Shown here piece after piece: positions 43,450-53,506 of a stretch of DNA of 59,206 nucleotides. The notes beneath the pieces are model-generated. The model was not told the origin of the DNA. It ran no database searches and was given only the letters and a program-made list of their open reading frames with translations. The stretch lies in the NCBI GenBank assembly GCA_030684835.1, contig JAUXWZ010000009.1, positions 1 to 59,206 on the forward strand, given 5' to 3'. The DNA comes from Beijerinckiaceae bacterium (lineage in GTDB: Bacteria > Pseudomonadota > Alphaproteobacteria > Rhizobiales > Beijerinckiaceae). A program made the position numbers and the translations under genes. Position 1 is the first letter of the stretch; each line of letters opens with the position of its first letter.

Positions 43450-44316
43450 ATGGCTCAGGCGGTGGGGGTTCCCCGACACTTCATGAAGGCGGCCATGAAT
43501 GCGCCGTTCCTGGAGCGCGCTGAAGAGCGTAGCCTGGCGGTTCGTTGGCGCAGCGCCGATGACGAGAACGCGTTACATCAACTCGCGCATGCCCATATGC
43601 GTCTTGTCATGGCGGTCGCCATGCGGTTTCGCCATTATGGACTCCCGATTGTCGATCTTGTTCAGGAAGGTCACGTGGGTCTTCTTGAAGCCGCCGCCCG
43701 GTTTGAGCCGGAGCGTGAAGTGAGGTTCTCGACCTACGCTACTTGGTGGATCCGCGCGTCGATTCAGGATTATGTGTTGCGCAATTGGTCGATTGTGCGC
43801 GGCGGCACCTCTTCTGCGCAGAAAGCCTTGTTCTTCAACCTGCGCCGCCTGCGCGCTCGACTTGCTCAAAACGGTCAAGACGGTCGAACCGCGCACGAGC
43901 ACATCGCGATGGCGCTTGGCGTTTCCGTGTCAGACGTTGAGGGTATGAACGCGCGCTTGTCCGGGTCCGACGTCTCGCTTAATGCGCCCGTGAGTGACGA
44001 CGATTCGTCCGCTGCGGAGCGGGGCGACTTCCTGGTTGACACCGGACCTTTAGCTGATGAGATCGTTGGATCGCGTATTGATGGAGAGCGGCGCCTGGAG
44101 TGGTTGCGCGAGGCGATGTCGATGCTGTCCGAGCGCGAGCTTCATATTGTGAGCGCGCGCCAGTTGCAGGATGACGCCAAGACGCTTGAAACGCTGGGCC
44201 GTGAGCTTGGGATATCGAAGGAGCGTGTTAGGCAGATTGAATCTCGGGCTCTGGAAAAGTTGCGACGGACGCTTCTCTCGGCCCATGCCGCCGAGGCCCA
44301 TCAAGCCGCTCTATAA
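43450..44316 (+). CDS. rpoH: RNA polymerase heat-shock sigma factor (sigma-32)
   Basis: This is a group 3 sigma factor of 288 residues that directs polymerase to heat-shock promoters. Region 2 has DLVQEGHVGLLEAAARFEPE and FSTYATWWIRASIQDYVLRNWS. The RpoH box is QKALFFNLRRLR, which distinguishes RpoH from other sigma factors. Region 4 has TLETLGRELGISKERVRQIESRALEKLR. Many Hyphomicrobiales have two rpoH copies and this may be either. A bidirectional terminator follows and carD converges from the other side. Confidence 0.95.
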   Translation: MAQAVGVPRHFMKAAMNAPFLERAEERSLAVRWRSADDENALHQLAHAHMRLVMAVAMRFRHYGLPIVDLVQEGHVGLLEAAARFEPEREVRFSTYATWWIRASIQDYVLRNWSIVRGGTSSAQKALFFNLRRLRARLAQNGQDGRTAHEHIAMALGVSVSDVEGMNARLSGSDVSLNAPVSDDDSSAAERGDFLVDTGPLADEIVGSRIDGERRLEWLREAMSMLSERELHIVSARQLQDDAKTLETLGRELGISKERVRQIESRALEKLRRTLLSAHAAEAHQAAL

Positions 44317-44340
44317 ATAAGCGCGATTTCATTGCTTCAA

Positions 44341-44380
44341 AAACGAAAAAGCCCGGCGCGAGCCGGGCTTCTTTCGTTTT
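44341..44380. terminator. Bidirectional rho-independent terminator
   Basis: The stem AAGCCCGGC / GCCGGGCTT around a GCGA loop, extended outward by AAACGAAA and TTTCGTTTT, lies between the converging rpoH and carD genes and is functional-looking on both strands. Confidence 0.92.
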
Positions 44381-44392
44381 AATTCAGCGCAA

Positions 44393-46183
44393 TCAGGCTG
44401 CGGCTTCAATCTCGCCAGTGGTCGTCTCGACCTCCGGCTCCGCATCGCCCTCAGCATCCGCCAACGCCTCGTTGCGGGGGCCACGCTTTGGACCGCGCTC
44501 CAGATGCTGTTCCACCAGTTTGAGCGACTCGCTGTCGGTGATCTTGCGAACTGCCGAAAGCTCCCGCGCCATTCTGTCAACGGCGGCCTCATAAAGCTGC
44601 CGCTCTGAATAAGACTGCTCTGGCTGCGCCTCGGAGCGATAAAGATCCCGCACCACTTCGGCGATTGCAATGAGGTCGCCGGAGTTGATCTTGGCCTCGT
44701 ATTCCTGTGCGCGACGGGACCACATGGTGCGCTTGACCCTTGCGCGGCCCGTCAGAGTATCGAGCGAGCGCTTCACAATTGGCTCGTCCGCCAGTTTGCG
44801 GATTGCGCCAGCAAGCACCTTCGGCAACGGCACCTTCAGCGTCATCTTGTCCTTGGCGAAGTTGATCACATAAAGCTCAAGCTTGTAGCCTGCGACTTCC
44901 TGTTCCTCGATCGCCACGATCTGACCCACGCCATGAGCCGGATAAACGATGAATTCTTGTGACTTGAACCCGGTGCGCTGCGCTCCGGGCTGACGCGGCG
45001 GCTCCATTTTGGGGGTGACCTTCGCCGCTTCAGAAGCATCCGCGGGCTTCGCTGCTGTAGCAGCGACGGCGGGCGCAACCGTCGATGCAGTCGCTGGTTT
45101 GCTGGCCTCGGCCTTGGCGACCGCCGTGATTTTAGACTCAGGCATGCTTGGCGCCTTTGCAGGCTCTGCCGGCTTCGCCTCGCTCTTCACACCTTTCACA
45201 TCTGCTTTGGAAGCAGATGAAACAGGCGCGGGTGCAACAGGGGCAGGCGCTTTGGAGACAGACGGCTTCGGGGCAACCGCTTTGGGAACGGGCGCCGCCG
45301 CAGCCTTTGGCGGCGTTACGGAGGGATCTACCTCAGCCTTAACCTTCACTTCCGCCTTCGAAGCAATTTTGGCCTCCTGCTTGGCCTGCGGTTTCGCCGA
45401 CTCGATTGCATGTGTCTCGGCGCTATCGGCCGTCGCTGACTTCTTGATTGAATTGGTCACGGAACCTGCTTTGCCTGCTTTGTTCGTGGGGGCGGCCGCC
45501 GCGGCCGTTTTCTTTTTAGAGGAAACAGCCTCCAGCGCCTTGGGCGCAATATCGGACTTTTGGCCGGGGCCTTTAGACGTCTTACCCGGAAGATGCGATT
45601 TTAGTGTTACCGTCGACGCGCTTGTGGTCGCCAACTTGGCACTGGGAGCCGAGCGGGCAGGGGGTTCGGACGAATTTACTGTCGCGCTGACGTGTTGCGT
45701 GCCGAATTTCTTGCCGGTCGCCTTCTTTTCAAACGTCTTGGGTTGGGTCGTTTGAGGAAGTGTCATCTTTATTTGTGTCGATTTTCCGTGCGCTGACTTT
45801 ATTGGAGCAGCTTTGGAGGCTCCATTCGCGAAATGTGCTTTCACCGACGCCTTGGGCTCAAGAGCCTTGGTCACGCTGCCCTCGGTAGTTGGCGCCTTGG
45901 CTGACGCGCTTTTGCCCGGTTTCGATTTCCTCGGCACCGGCGCCATATCCGCCAATCTGGCCTGGCTAGCCTTGGCCTGAACTGTGCTGGCCTGCACGCT
46001 CTTTGCCTGGGCGGTTTTGGCTACAGTCTTGCCGATACTCGTGGAGCTTACCTTAGTGCGCGCGGGTGGCGCGGCAGCTGCAACCTTGCTGGACACAGCT
46101 TTGCCATTGGCCGTTACCGTCTTTCCGTCTTTGGCGCCAGTCGATGCGCCTGAAGCGCGTGACTTGTTTTTTGGCGATCCCAT
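44393..46183 (-). CDS. carD: CarD-family transcription regulator with a long histone-like N-terminal tail
   Basis: This protein of 596 residues ends in a complete CarD/CdnL domain (about 405-570). It begins GFKSQEFIVYPAHGVGQIVA and continues KVPLPKVLAGAIRKL and RTMWSRRAQEYEAKI, the RNA-polymerase-binding and DNA-contacting parts. CarD proteins stabilise open promoter complexes, often at rRNA promoters. Typical CarD is about 170 residues. Here about 400 extra N-terminal residues are low-complexity, made of Ala, Lys, Ser, Thr and Pro, like the tail of histone H1. The basic part covers roughly the first 270 residues; the rest mixes Lys with Glu. No AT-hook is seen. The ATG at 46183 has GGAG upstream; the frame opens 18 residues earlier. 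The terminator of phaAB is upstream. Confidence 0.9.
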   Translation of the reverse strand: MGSPKNKSRASGASTGAKDGKTVTANGKAVSSKVAAAAPPARTKVSSTSIGKTVAKTAQAKSVQASTVQAKASQARLADMAPVPRKSKPGKSASAKAPTTEGSVTKALEPKASVKAHFANGASKAAPIKSAHGKSTQIKMTLPQTTQPKTFEKKATGKKFGTQHVSATVNSSEPPARSAPSAKLATTSASTVTLKSHLPGKTSKGPGQKSDIAPKALEAVSSKKKTAAAAAPTNKAGKAGSVTNSIKKSATADSAETHAIESAKPQAKQEAKIASKAEVKVKAEVDPSVTPPKAAAAPVPKAVAPKPSVSKAPAPVAPAPVSSASKADVKGVKSEAKPAEPAKAPSMPESKITAVAKAEASKPATASTVAPAVAATAAKPADASEAAKVTPKMEPPRQPGAQRTGFKSQEFIVYPAHGVGQIVAIEEQEVAGYKLELYVINFAKDKMTLKVPLPKVLAGAIRKLADEPIVKRSLDTLTGRARVKRTMWSRRAQEYEAKINSGDLIAIAEVVRDLYRSEAQPEQSYSERQLYEAAVDRMARELSAVRKITDSESLKLVEQHLERGPKRGPRNEALADAEGDAEPEVETTTGEIEAAA

Positions 46184-46200
46184 ACTCGGCACTCCTGTCT

Positions 46201-46277
46201 GCCCCGGTGTGGAGACGGGGCTATAGGTCGAGGGCACTGTTACGCGCGCCCTTCGTCGGCCTAGCGACGGCTAGGCC
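46201..46277 (-). promoter_or_regulatory. Inverted repeats in the carD leader
   Basis: Two inverted repeats lie upstream of carD. One is perfect: GGCCTAGC / GCTAGGCC at 46258-46277 with a 4-base spacer. The other is GCCCCG / CGGGGC at 46201-46221 with a 9-base loop. Either could be an operator or a leader hairpin. Confidence 0.45.
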
Positions 46278-46373
46278 TCAGTCGACCAGCAGGAGCCGGT
46301 TCTTACAGGCTGCCCGTCTTTCCTTTCCGGAAAAACGGCGCCCTGCAAACCTCCGCCATCATCTCGCGGCGCA

Positions 46374-46400
46374 AAAAAACAGCTCCGGTCCGACCGGAGC
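46374..46400 (-). terminator. Rho-independent terminator of phaA-phaB
   Basis: On the minus strand the 8-bp stem GCTCCGGT / ACCGGAGC (46382-46400, 3-base loop) is followed by a T-run with seven T (46374-46380). It lies 175 bases past the phaB stop codon and before carD. Confidence 0.82.
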
Positions 46401-46574
46401 GACCGCCGATACGATATTGGATAAACAGGCCACGCTTTGCGACTGTTAAAAAAGTGTATATCACAAACAACGGCCAAAATCAAAGGAGTCCAGCGAATGC
46501 GCCCCCGCGGTGCGTCGCGAGGGTTAACATCCGGCAGCCTGTTTGGTTAGAAGCCAAAGCTTCGATGCGGCGCA

Positions 46575-47300
46575 TCACGACATGTACTGACCACCGTTGG
46601 CCGAGAGTGTCGATCCGGTGATGAAGCCAGCTTCGTCGGCGACAAGGAACAGGACGCAGCGGGCAATTTCTTCAGGTTCGCCAAGGCGTCCGGTGGGGAT
46701 CAGCGGCAGGATGCGCTTCTCGAGCACCGCAGGGTCGATCGCGCGAACCATCTCCGTGCCTATGTAGCCGGGCGCGATGGCGTTGACTGTGATCCCCTTG
46801 CTGGCGTTCTCCTGGGCGACAGCCTTCACAAACCCGAATTCACCCGCTTTGGCTGCAGAATAGTTCGCCTGTCCGGCCTGGCCCTTCTGGCCGTTAATGG
46901 ACGAGATGCACACGATCCGGCCGAAGTTGCGGTTGCGCATCCCCTCAATCACCGGGCGGCACATGTTGAACAGCGAATTCAGGTTGGTGTTGATCACGGC
47001 GTTCCACTGGTCCGCCGACATCTTGTGAAAGAAGCCGTCGCGGGTGATGCCAGCGTTGTTGACCACGATGTCTACGGGGCCGAGGTCCTTTTCGACATTT
47101 GCGAGACCCGTGGCGCAGTCTTCGTGGCTTGAGACGTCCCATTTGTAGACCGGGATGCCCGTTTCCGCCTTGAAGCTGTTGGCGGCCTCGTCATTGCCCG
47201 CGTAATTGGCGGCGACAGTGTATCCGGCAGCCTTGAGGGCCTTTGAAATGGCCGCGCCGATGCCGCGCGTTCCGCCTGTAACGACTGCTACCCTGCTCAT
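46575..47300 (-). CDS. phaB: Acetoacetyl-CoA reductase
   Basis: This is the NADPH-dependent SDR enzyme of 241 residues that reduces acetoacetyl-CoA to (R)-3-hydroxybutyryl-CoA for polyhydroxybutyrate. TGGTRGIGAAIS is the nucleotide motif. NNAGITRDGFFHKM and SSINGQKGQAGQANYSAAKAG (catalytic Ser, Tyr, Lys) are hallmarks of PhaB rather than FabG. It lies 83 bases after phaA on the same strand and shares its transcript. The PHA synthase gene is not in the window. Confidence 0.95.
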   Translation of the reverse strand: MSRVAVVTGGTRGIGAAISKALKAAGYTVAANYAGNDEAANSFKAETGIPVYKWDVSSHEDCATGLANVEKDLGPVDIVVNNAGITRDGFFHKMSADQWNAVINTNLNSLFNMCRPVIEGMRNRNFGRIVCISSINGQKGQAGQANYSAAKAGEFGFVKAVAQENASKGITVNAIAPGYIGTEMVRAIDPAVLEKRILPLIPTGRLGEPEEIARCVLFLVADEAGFITGSTLSANGGQYMS

Positions 47301-47383
47301 GGCTCTCCCCTCCTATTGCTCTGTTTATCTCACGACGGCGGGGCATGGCGGCCCGCCGTCTGATCATGCCTGAAGCGGATCGC

Positions 47384-48559
<1,176 letters not shown>

Positions 48560-48807
48560 GTTCCGTCTCCTAAGCGTTTCGCTGTACGTCCCGCCGCCAT
48601 GGGCAGGTTCGCGTCTCCACATGAACCACCGAGCGAGCGGCTGGGTCAAGACGTGAAACGCCAATGAAATGAGCAATTCGTCTCAAGACCTTCGTCGACG
48701 CCGGACCGTTCGTCACCTTGCACAAAATAGTTTCACAGGCTGGCAAAACGGCCTATCGTTTGTCAATTCGGCGCCATGAATTGGCCGCCGGGTCCGGCAG
48801 GGGCGAC

Positions 48808-49410
48808 ATGGCGAACGAAAATGAACCGGTCATCATCAAGAAGTACGCAAACAGGCGTCTCTACAATACGGGGTCGAGCACTTACGTGACGCTTGAAGAC
48901 CTGGGCCGCATGGTCAAGGACGGACAGGATTTCGTCGTCACCGATGCAAAGAGCGGCGATAATATCACGCGCTCGGTTCTCACCCAGATCATCTTCGAAC
49001 AGGAAGCGAAGGAAGGGCAAAGTCTATTGCCCATTTCGTTCTTGCGCCAACTCATCGGGTTTTATGGCGACAGCATGCAAATGCTGGTGCCCGGCTACCT
49101 TGAAATGTCGCTCAACAGCTTCGTCAACGAGCAGCAGAAAATGCGCGAGCAGGTGAAAGTCGCGCTCGGCGGAACCCTGCCCGGCGCGCAGATGTTCGAA
49201 GCGCTGGAAGAGCAGACGCGCAAGAACATCCAGATGTACACGCAGGCTCTCGGCGTGTTCAATCCATTCCTTGCGCCTTCGGGCGCGAAAGCGGCCGACG
49301 CGGCTGCCCCGGCGCCTGCTGCCGCAGCTGAAACGAAAACCGATCTTGATGATCTGAAAAGTCAGATCGCCGACATGCAGCGCAAGCTGGAGGGTCTGGC
49401 TAAAGGCTGA
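48808..49410 (+). CDS. phaR: Polyhydroxyalkanoate synthesis repressor PhaR
   Basis: This DNA- and granule-binding repressor of 200 residues controls phasin and PHA genes. The N-terminal conserved DNA-binding part is IIKKYANRRLYNTGSSTYVTLEDL. The PHB-binding part follows (IIFEQEAKEGQSLLPISFLRQLI, then LGVFNPF), and an Ala/Pro linker and a short coiled-coil (DLKSQIADMQRKLEG) end it. ATG at 48808 begins the conserved domain. It diverges from phaA across 249 bases, a usual layout, so it may regulate the divergent promoter. Confidence 0.95.
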   Translation: MANENEPVIIKKYANRRLYNTGSSTYVTLEDLGRMVKDGQDFVVTDAKSGDNITRSVLTQIIFEQEAKEGQSLLPISFLRQLIGFYGDSMQMLVPGYLEMSLNSFVNEQQKMREQVKVALGGTLPGAQMFEALEEQTRKNIQMYTQALGVFNPFLAPSGAKAADAAAPAPAAAAETKTDLDDLKSQIADMQRKLEGLAKG

Positions 49411-49416
49411 GACGGG

Positions 49417-49887
49417 CTAGCGCCGTCCGGCAGGCAAAGGCGTCGGACGCCAGTCTTCCGGCGCCAGTTCAAAGGCGGAGAACTCGAAGCCGGGCGCGAC
49501 TGTGCATCCAACCAGCGTCCATTCGCCAAGGCTTGTCGCGGTCTGCCAATGATGGGCGGGCACTACGATTTGTGGTCTTTGTCCCGCCCGCAGGTCTGAT
49601 CCCAGATGGCTCGCCGCCGCATCGACGCCGTTTGGGGAGATCGTGATGACCAGAGGCGCGCCCGCATAAAAATGCCAGACCTCGACCGCATCGACGCGAT
49701 GCCAGTGCGAGACGTCTCCGGCGGCGAGGAGAAAATAGATCATCGTCTTGATTGAGCGCCCGGTCTCACTCGTCTGCGGGTCGCGATAGGTCTCGCGATA
49801 ATATCCGCCTTCAGGATGAGGTGAGAGATCCAGAATACGCACGACGTCGGCGGCGCTCATCGCCCCGCTGGGAAAAGAAATCGCCAT
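49417..49887 (-). CDS. Cupin DUF985 family protein
   Basis: This protein of 156 residues is a DUF985 cupin. It begins with LSPHPEGGYYRETYR and continues IYFLLAAGDVSHWHRVDAVEVWHFYAGAP (His-rich strand pattern), then HHWQTATSLGEWTLVGCTVAPGFEF. A metal site from the His residues is likely, but the function of the family is unknown. The ATG at 49887 is 17 bases from the gloB stop codon, so the two are co-transcribed. Its last base is six bases from the stop of phaR, which converges on it. Confidence 0.88.
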   Translation of the reverse strand: MAISFPSGAMSAADVVRILDLSPHPEGGYYRETYRDPQTSETGRSIKTMIYFLLAAGDVSHWHRVDAVEVWHFYAGAPLVITISPNGVDAAASHLGSDLRAGQRPQIVVPAHHWQTATSLGEWTLVGCTVAPGFEFSAFELAPEDWRPTPLPAGRR

Positions 49888-49903
49888 TGCCGCCCCCGTG
49901 CTT

Positions 49904-50674
49904 TCAGCCCTTGTTCTTGCGTTCGCGTAATTCCGCGAACACATCGGCTGGCGCGGCGCCCGTCATGCCGAGCGTTTGCTGAACCGAGGGGTCATTTGCG
50001 CGAAAGAAGGGATTGGTCTTCTTCTCCAGCGCAATGGTTGTCGGCAAGGTGGCTTCGCCCGCGGCGCGAAGCTTCTCGACCTCCGCCATGCGCGTTTTCA
50101 AAGATTCATTTTCAGGATCGACCTTGAGCGCGAAGCGGCCGTTCGATAGCGTGTATTCATGGCCGCAATAAATCTGCGTGTCGTCGGGCAACGTTGCGAG
50201 CTTCATCACCGAGTCATGCAGCACCTGCGCGGGGCGTTCGAAGGCGCGCCCGCAGCCCATGGCGAACAGCGTGTCGCCCGCAAAAAGGAGCTTCTCTTTC
50301 GCGAAGTGATAGACGATGTGGCCGCTCGTGTGGCCGGGCGTCTCGATCACCTTGCCCCGCAGTGTGCCAACGGCGACCTCCTCGCCCTCAGCAAGATAGA
50401 CGTCAGCTCCCGGCACGCGCGCCTTGTCGGGCGCGGGCGCGACAACCGCGACATCGGGAAAGCGCGCACGCACCTCGTCCACGCCGCCGATGTGATCCTT
50501 GTGGTGATGGGTGATCAGAATGTGGGTGAGCGTCCAGCCCTTCTCGCTGAGCGCATTGAGCACCGGCCCCGCCTCCGGAACGTCGATCGACGCCGTGGCC
50601 CCGGTCGTGGAATCGTGCATCAGCACGCCGAAATTATCGTCAAGACACATGAACTGATGAACGATCGCGGCCAT
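49904..50674 (-). CDS. gloB: Hydroxyacylglutathione hydrolase (glyoxalase II)
   Basis: This metallo-beta-lactamase-fold enzyme of 256 residues hydrolyses S-lactoylglutathione to lactate and glutathione. The metal site THHHKDHIGG is at about residue 55. TPGHTSGHIVYH, FAGDTLFAMGCGR and YCGHEYTLSNGRFAL follow in the order of glyoxalase II, and the C-terminal helical glutathione-binding domain is present (NPFFRANDP). The ATG at 50674 has GGAGAG upstream. The methyltransferase nearby (53507) is often linked to gloB in this group of bacteria. Confidence 0.95.
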   Translation of the reverse strand: MAAIVHQFMCLDDNFGVLMHDSTTGATASIDVPEAGPVLNALSEKGWTLTHILITHHHKDHIGGVDEVRARFPDVAVVAPAPDKARVPGADVYLAEGEEVAVGTLRGKVIETPGHTSGHIVYHFAKEKLLFAGDTLFAMGCGRAFERPAQVLHDSVMKLATLPDDTQIYCGHEYTLSNGRFALKVDPENESLKTRMAEVEKLRAAGEATLPTTIALEKKTNPFFRANDPSVQQTLGMTGAAPADVFAELRERKNKG

Positions 50675-50924
50675 TGCACTCTCCAAAGATAAGCGAAGCT
50701 ACCGAAGGGGGCGGGGAGGGTCAAACGAGTCTTTGACGCGCGATGGTGGACGCGTCCGAAGGAATTGCGGTCTGCCCGGATAAGACGATCCGTGTTTATC
50801 CGGTGTCTTCACCAAGAATCTGCCCCCGGGTAACGAAGACTAAACCTCATGTTGAACACGCCCAAGGGTTTCAACCTCCGGGTAATGGGCGGCGCCTTAT
50901 CTTGCGACGAGCAAAGGATACTCG

Positions 50925-52301
50925 ATGTCATCGGACCGCTTGTTCGCAGATGAAGCCAAGGAGGCCAACGCGCCGGTGCGCGCACGGGCGCTGCGCTCGC
51001 TGCTACGCGCCGCAGCGTCAGGTGCGCTTGGCGTGTTTGCTGTGCGCATTCTTGGCGCGGCGCTTGGATATGCGCTGCATGTAGCTCTCGCGCGTTTTCT
51101 GGGGCCTGCGGATTTCGGCGTTTGGGCGTTTGCGTTCACGCTTGTCATCGTTGCCGGCCACGCAGCCTCCATCGGATTTCCCGATTCAGTCGTTCGTTTT
51201 CTCACCGATTATATTGCGCGCGAGGATTGGCGACGCGCGCGCGGACAGGTGCTGGCTGGTATCTACATTTCACTAGGCATGGGCGCCGCCCTAGCCCTGC
51301 TTTTCGCAGGACTGCTTGTCGCGCTGCGCGATCTTGTTCCGCGCGAGATGTTCGCGCCGCTGCTGATGGCTGCGGCGATCCTTCCGGTGTTCGCGATACA
51401 AGATTGGATGGACGGCGCATCGCGCGCCATCGGTCGGCCACTGCTTGCGATGACACCGATTTTCGTGCTGCGGCCCATCGCCATTCTGGGCGCGACGGCG
51501 GTCGCGGCTGCGTCCTCCGATGCCCTCAACGCCGCGTTGGTCATGGGCGCCACGCTGGCGGGCGTTGCGGCGACGGCGGTCGTTCAGGGGTTCGCCTTCT
51601 GGCGCGCGTTGCCTGCGCCGTTGCGCGCTGCGAACGCGACGTTCGAGTGGCGCTTGTGGCTCAGCGCGTCGGCACCGCTGGGGCTTGTCGTCCTCGCCGA
51701 TCAGGCGGGCGGTTTCGCCGATGTCATCGCGCTAGGTTTTCTCGCGACGGCGAGTGAAACGGGCGCCTACTTCGCGGCGGCGCGAATCATAAGTCTCGTC
51801 GCCTTGGGCACGTTTGCGGTTTCCGTCATTTCAGGAAGGCGGCTCGCGTTGCATCAGTCGCGCAATGAAGCGCATGAATTGCAGGCGTTTGTCCGCACCT
51901 CTACGAGGTGGACTTTTCTTGGCAGCGTTGTTCTCGTGTTGGTGCTGGCGCCGCTCGGGCCATTCCTCCTGTCGTTGTTTGGGCGTGACTTTGTATCAGC
52001 AGCGCCTGCATTGACTGTTCTCGCGCTTGGACTTCTTGCGCGCGCAGCGTCCGGTCAGGCAGAAGAACTCCTTGTCGTTCTCGGTCATCAACAGGTTAGC
52101 GCGCGCATCGCCATAACGTGCGCGCTGGTTGCGCTCGCCGGATCTTTTGCTGCGGCGGCGCTGCTTGGGCCTGTCGGCGTTGCTGCGGCCATGGCGCTTA
52201 CGGCGGCGATGCGCTCGTTTCTTTTTACACGCGCGGCCCGGCGGTTGACCGGGCTGGACACTTTCATCGGACGCGACACGTTTGGAGGCGCTCGATGCTG
52301 A
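50925..52301 (+). CDS. Polysaccharide flippase (oligosaccharide/Wzx-like)
   Basis: This membrane protein of 458 residues has about 12-14 helices and fits the MOP-exporter superfamily polysaccharide flippases. The N-terminal helix is followed by RFLGPADFGVWAFAFTLV, a common family mark. It probably moves lipid-linked saccharides across the inner membrane. It overlaps the start of the next gene by 7 bases, so translation is coupled. The saccharide is not known. Confidence 0.85.
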   Translation: MSSDRLFADEAKEANAPVRARALRSLLRAAASGALGVFAVRILGAALGYALHVALARFLGPADFGVWAFAFTLVIVAGHAASIGFPDSVVRFLTDYIAREDWRRARGQVLAGIYISLGMGAALALLFAGLLVALRDLVPREMFAPLLMAAAILPVFAIQDWMDGASRAIGRPLLAMTPIFVLRPIAILGATAVAAASSDALNAALVMGATLAGVAATAVVQGFAFWRALPAPLRAANATFEWRLWLSASAPLGLVVLADQAGGFADVIALGFLATASETGAYFAAARIISLVALGTFAVSVISGRRLALHQSRNEAHELQAFVRTSTRWTFLGSVVLVLVLAPLGPFLLSLFGRDFVSAAPALTVLALGLLARAASGQAEELLVVLGHQQVSARIAITCALVALAGSFAAAALLGPVGVAAAMALTAAMRSFLFTRAARRLTGLDTFIGRDTFGGARC

Positions 52302-53473
52302 GGAGTCTGGCGGCGCGCCGTCGCGTCGCGTCATCATCCTACAGCGTCGAATTGATTGGCGCAGCGGACCTGGCGCGCGTACGCGGCGACTGGGCCGACT
52401 TGTTTGATCGATGCCTGGAATGCAATGTCTTCTTTGGGCCCGATCTTCTTGAACCCCTTGCGACAGGGCCCCTCTGCGACAAATCATTCCGCGTTCTGCT
52501 GGCGTGGCGACAAGCGCCAGGCGCCCGCACGCTTGCCGGGTTTATGCCGCTGCACCTTTCGGCAGGTCCGCTGGCGCCAGTCCGCGGTTTCAAACATCAC
52601 TACGTGGTCGGCTCGACGCCGCTGATCGACTCGTTCCAGCCAGAAGAGGCTGCAAATGCGCTGTTGCATGGACTGACCGAGATACGTCCCGGCGCCTTGC
52701 TGATCCTTGACGATGTGCGGCTCGACTGGCCTGCGTGGCAGTCGTTCGTTCAGGCGGCGCAAGCGTCGGGCTGCGTGTTTGAAGAGCAGGACGTGACGGT
52801 GCGTGCGGGCGTTTCACCTGCGAGCGGGACAACGCACATGAAAGGCAAGATAGCGCAGAACCTGCGCCGTTGCGGAGCAAAGCTCTCCGCGCTCGGGGCG
52901 TGGAGCGTTTCGACTCCCATGGACATCGACGCAGCGCGCGAGGCGTTTGAGGCGCTGCTGTCGATTGAAGCGTCGGGGTGGAAAGGGGCGGCGGGGACCG
53001 CGCTTGCCAGCAATGCCGATACGCTGGCCTTTGCACGCACGGCTTTTGATCCCGCCAATCTTCGTCCGTCGCCGGTTTTTTCGGTGCTTTGGCTGGAGGA
53101 GCGTGCGGTCGCCGTATCGATGAATTTGGTTGGCCATGACAACGCGGCCAATCTCAAATGCGCTTATGATGAGACATATGCCGCTTTTTCGCCCGGCGTG
53201 CTGCTGGATGTTGCGCTGGCCGATGAGCTGCGGCGAACGTCATTCACGCCGATGATCGATTCTGTCGCGATGCCGGGGCATCCGGTTGAGCGCGTGTGGC
53301 CCGAAAGGCTGCGCCGCGGCTGGATTGCGATGGCGTGCGACCCGGCGACGGGGCTGGCCGAGTTTCATGCGCGTCTCGGGATAGAGCAGATGCGCCGGAC
53401 GATGCGCCGCATGGCCGTCAACGCCTACAACTCGACCATTCCGGTCTTGCGCAAGGCGGTCGGCCGGAATTGA
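52295..53473 (+). CDS. GNAT-type (CelD/BioF2-like) acetyltransferase
   Basis: This protein of 392 residues resembles the CelD-like Acetyltransf_6 group found in exopolysaccharide and cellulose loci. A DW-rich N-terminal (VRGDWADLFDRCLECNVFFGPDLL), a centre (KIAQNLRRCGAKLSALGAW) and a GNAT-like C-terminal (VFSVLWLEERAVAVSMNLVG; YDETYAAFSPGVLLDVAL) fit the fold. The ATG at 52295 has TGGAGG upstream and overlaps the flippase stop. It probably acylates a saccharide or its carrier. Confidence 0.78.
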   Translation: MLRSLAARRRVASSSYSVELIGAADLARVRGDWADLFDRCLECNVFFGPDLLEPLATGPLCDKSFRVLLAWRQAPGARTLAGFMPLHLSAGPLAPVRGFKHHYVVGSTPLIDSFQPEEAANALLHGLTEIRPGALLILDDVRLDWPAWQSFVQAAQASGCVFEEQDVTVRAGVSPASGTTHMKGKIAQNLRRCGAKLSALGAWSVSTPMDIDAAREAFEALLSIEASGWKGAAGTALASNADTLAFARTAFDPANLRPSPVFSVLWLEERAVAVSMNLVGHDNAANLKCAYDETYAAFSPGVLLDVALADELRRTSFTPMIDSVAMPGHPVERVWPERLRRGWIAMACDPATGLAEFHARLGIEQMRRTMRRMAVNAYNSTIPVLRKAVGRN

Positions 53474-53506
53474 TCCTTCCCCCATCGAAGCGTTAGGGTC
53501 TGGCCC

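Noticed and set aside
50743..51084. 113-residue frame before the flippase gene
   Set aside because: It runs into the flippase gene in another frame and has no family match or site.
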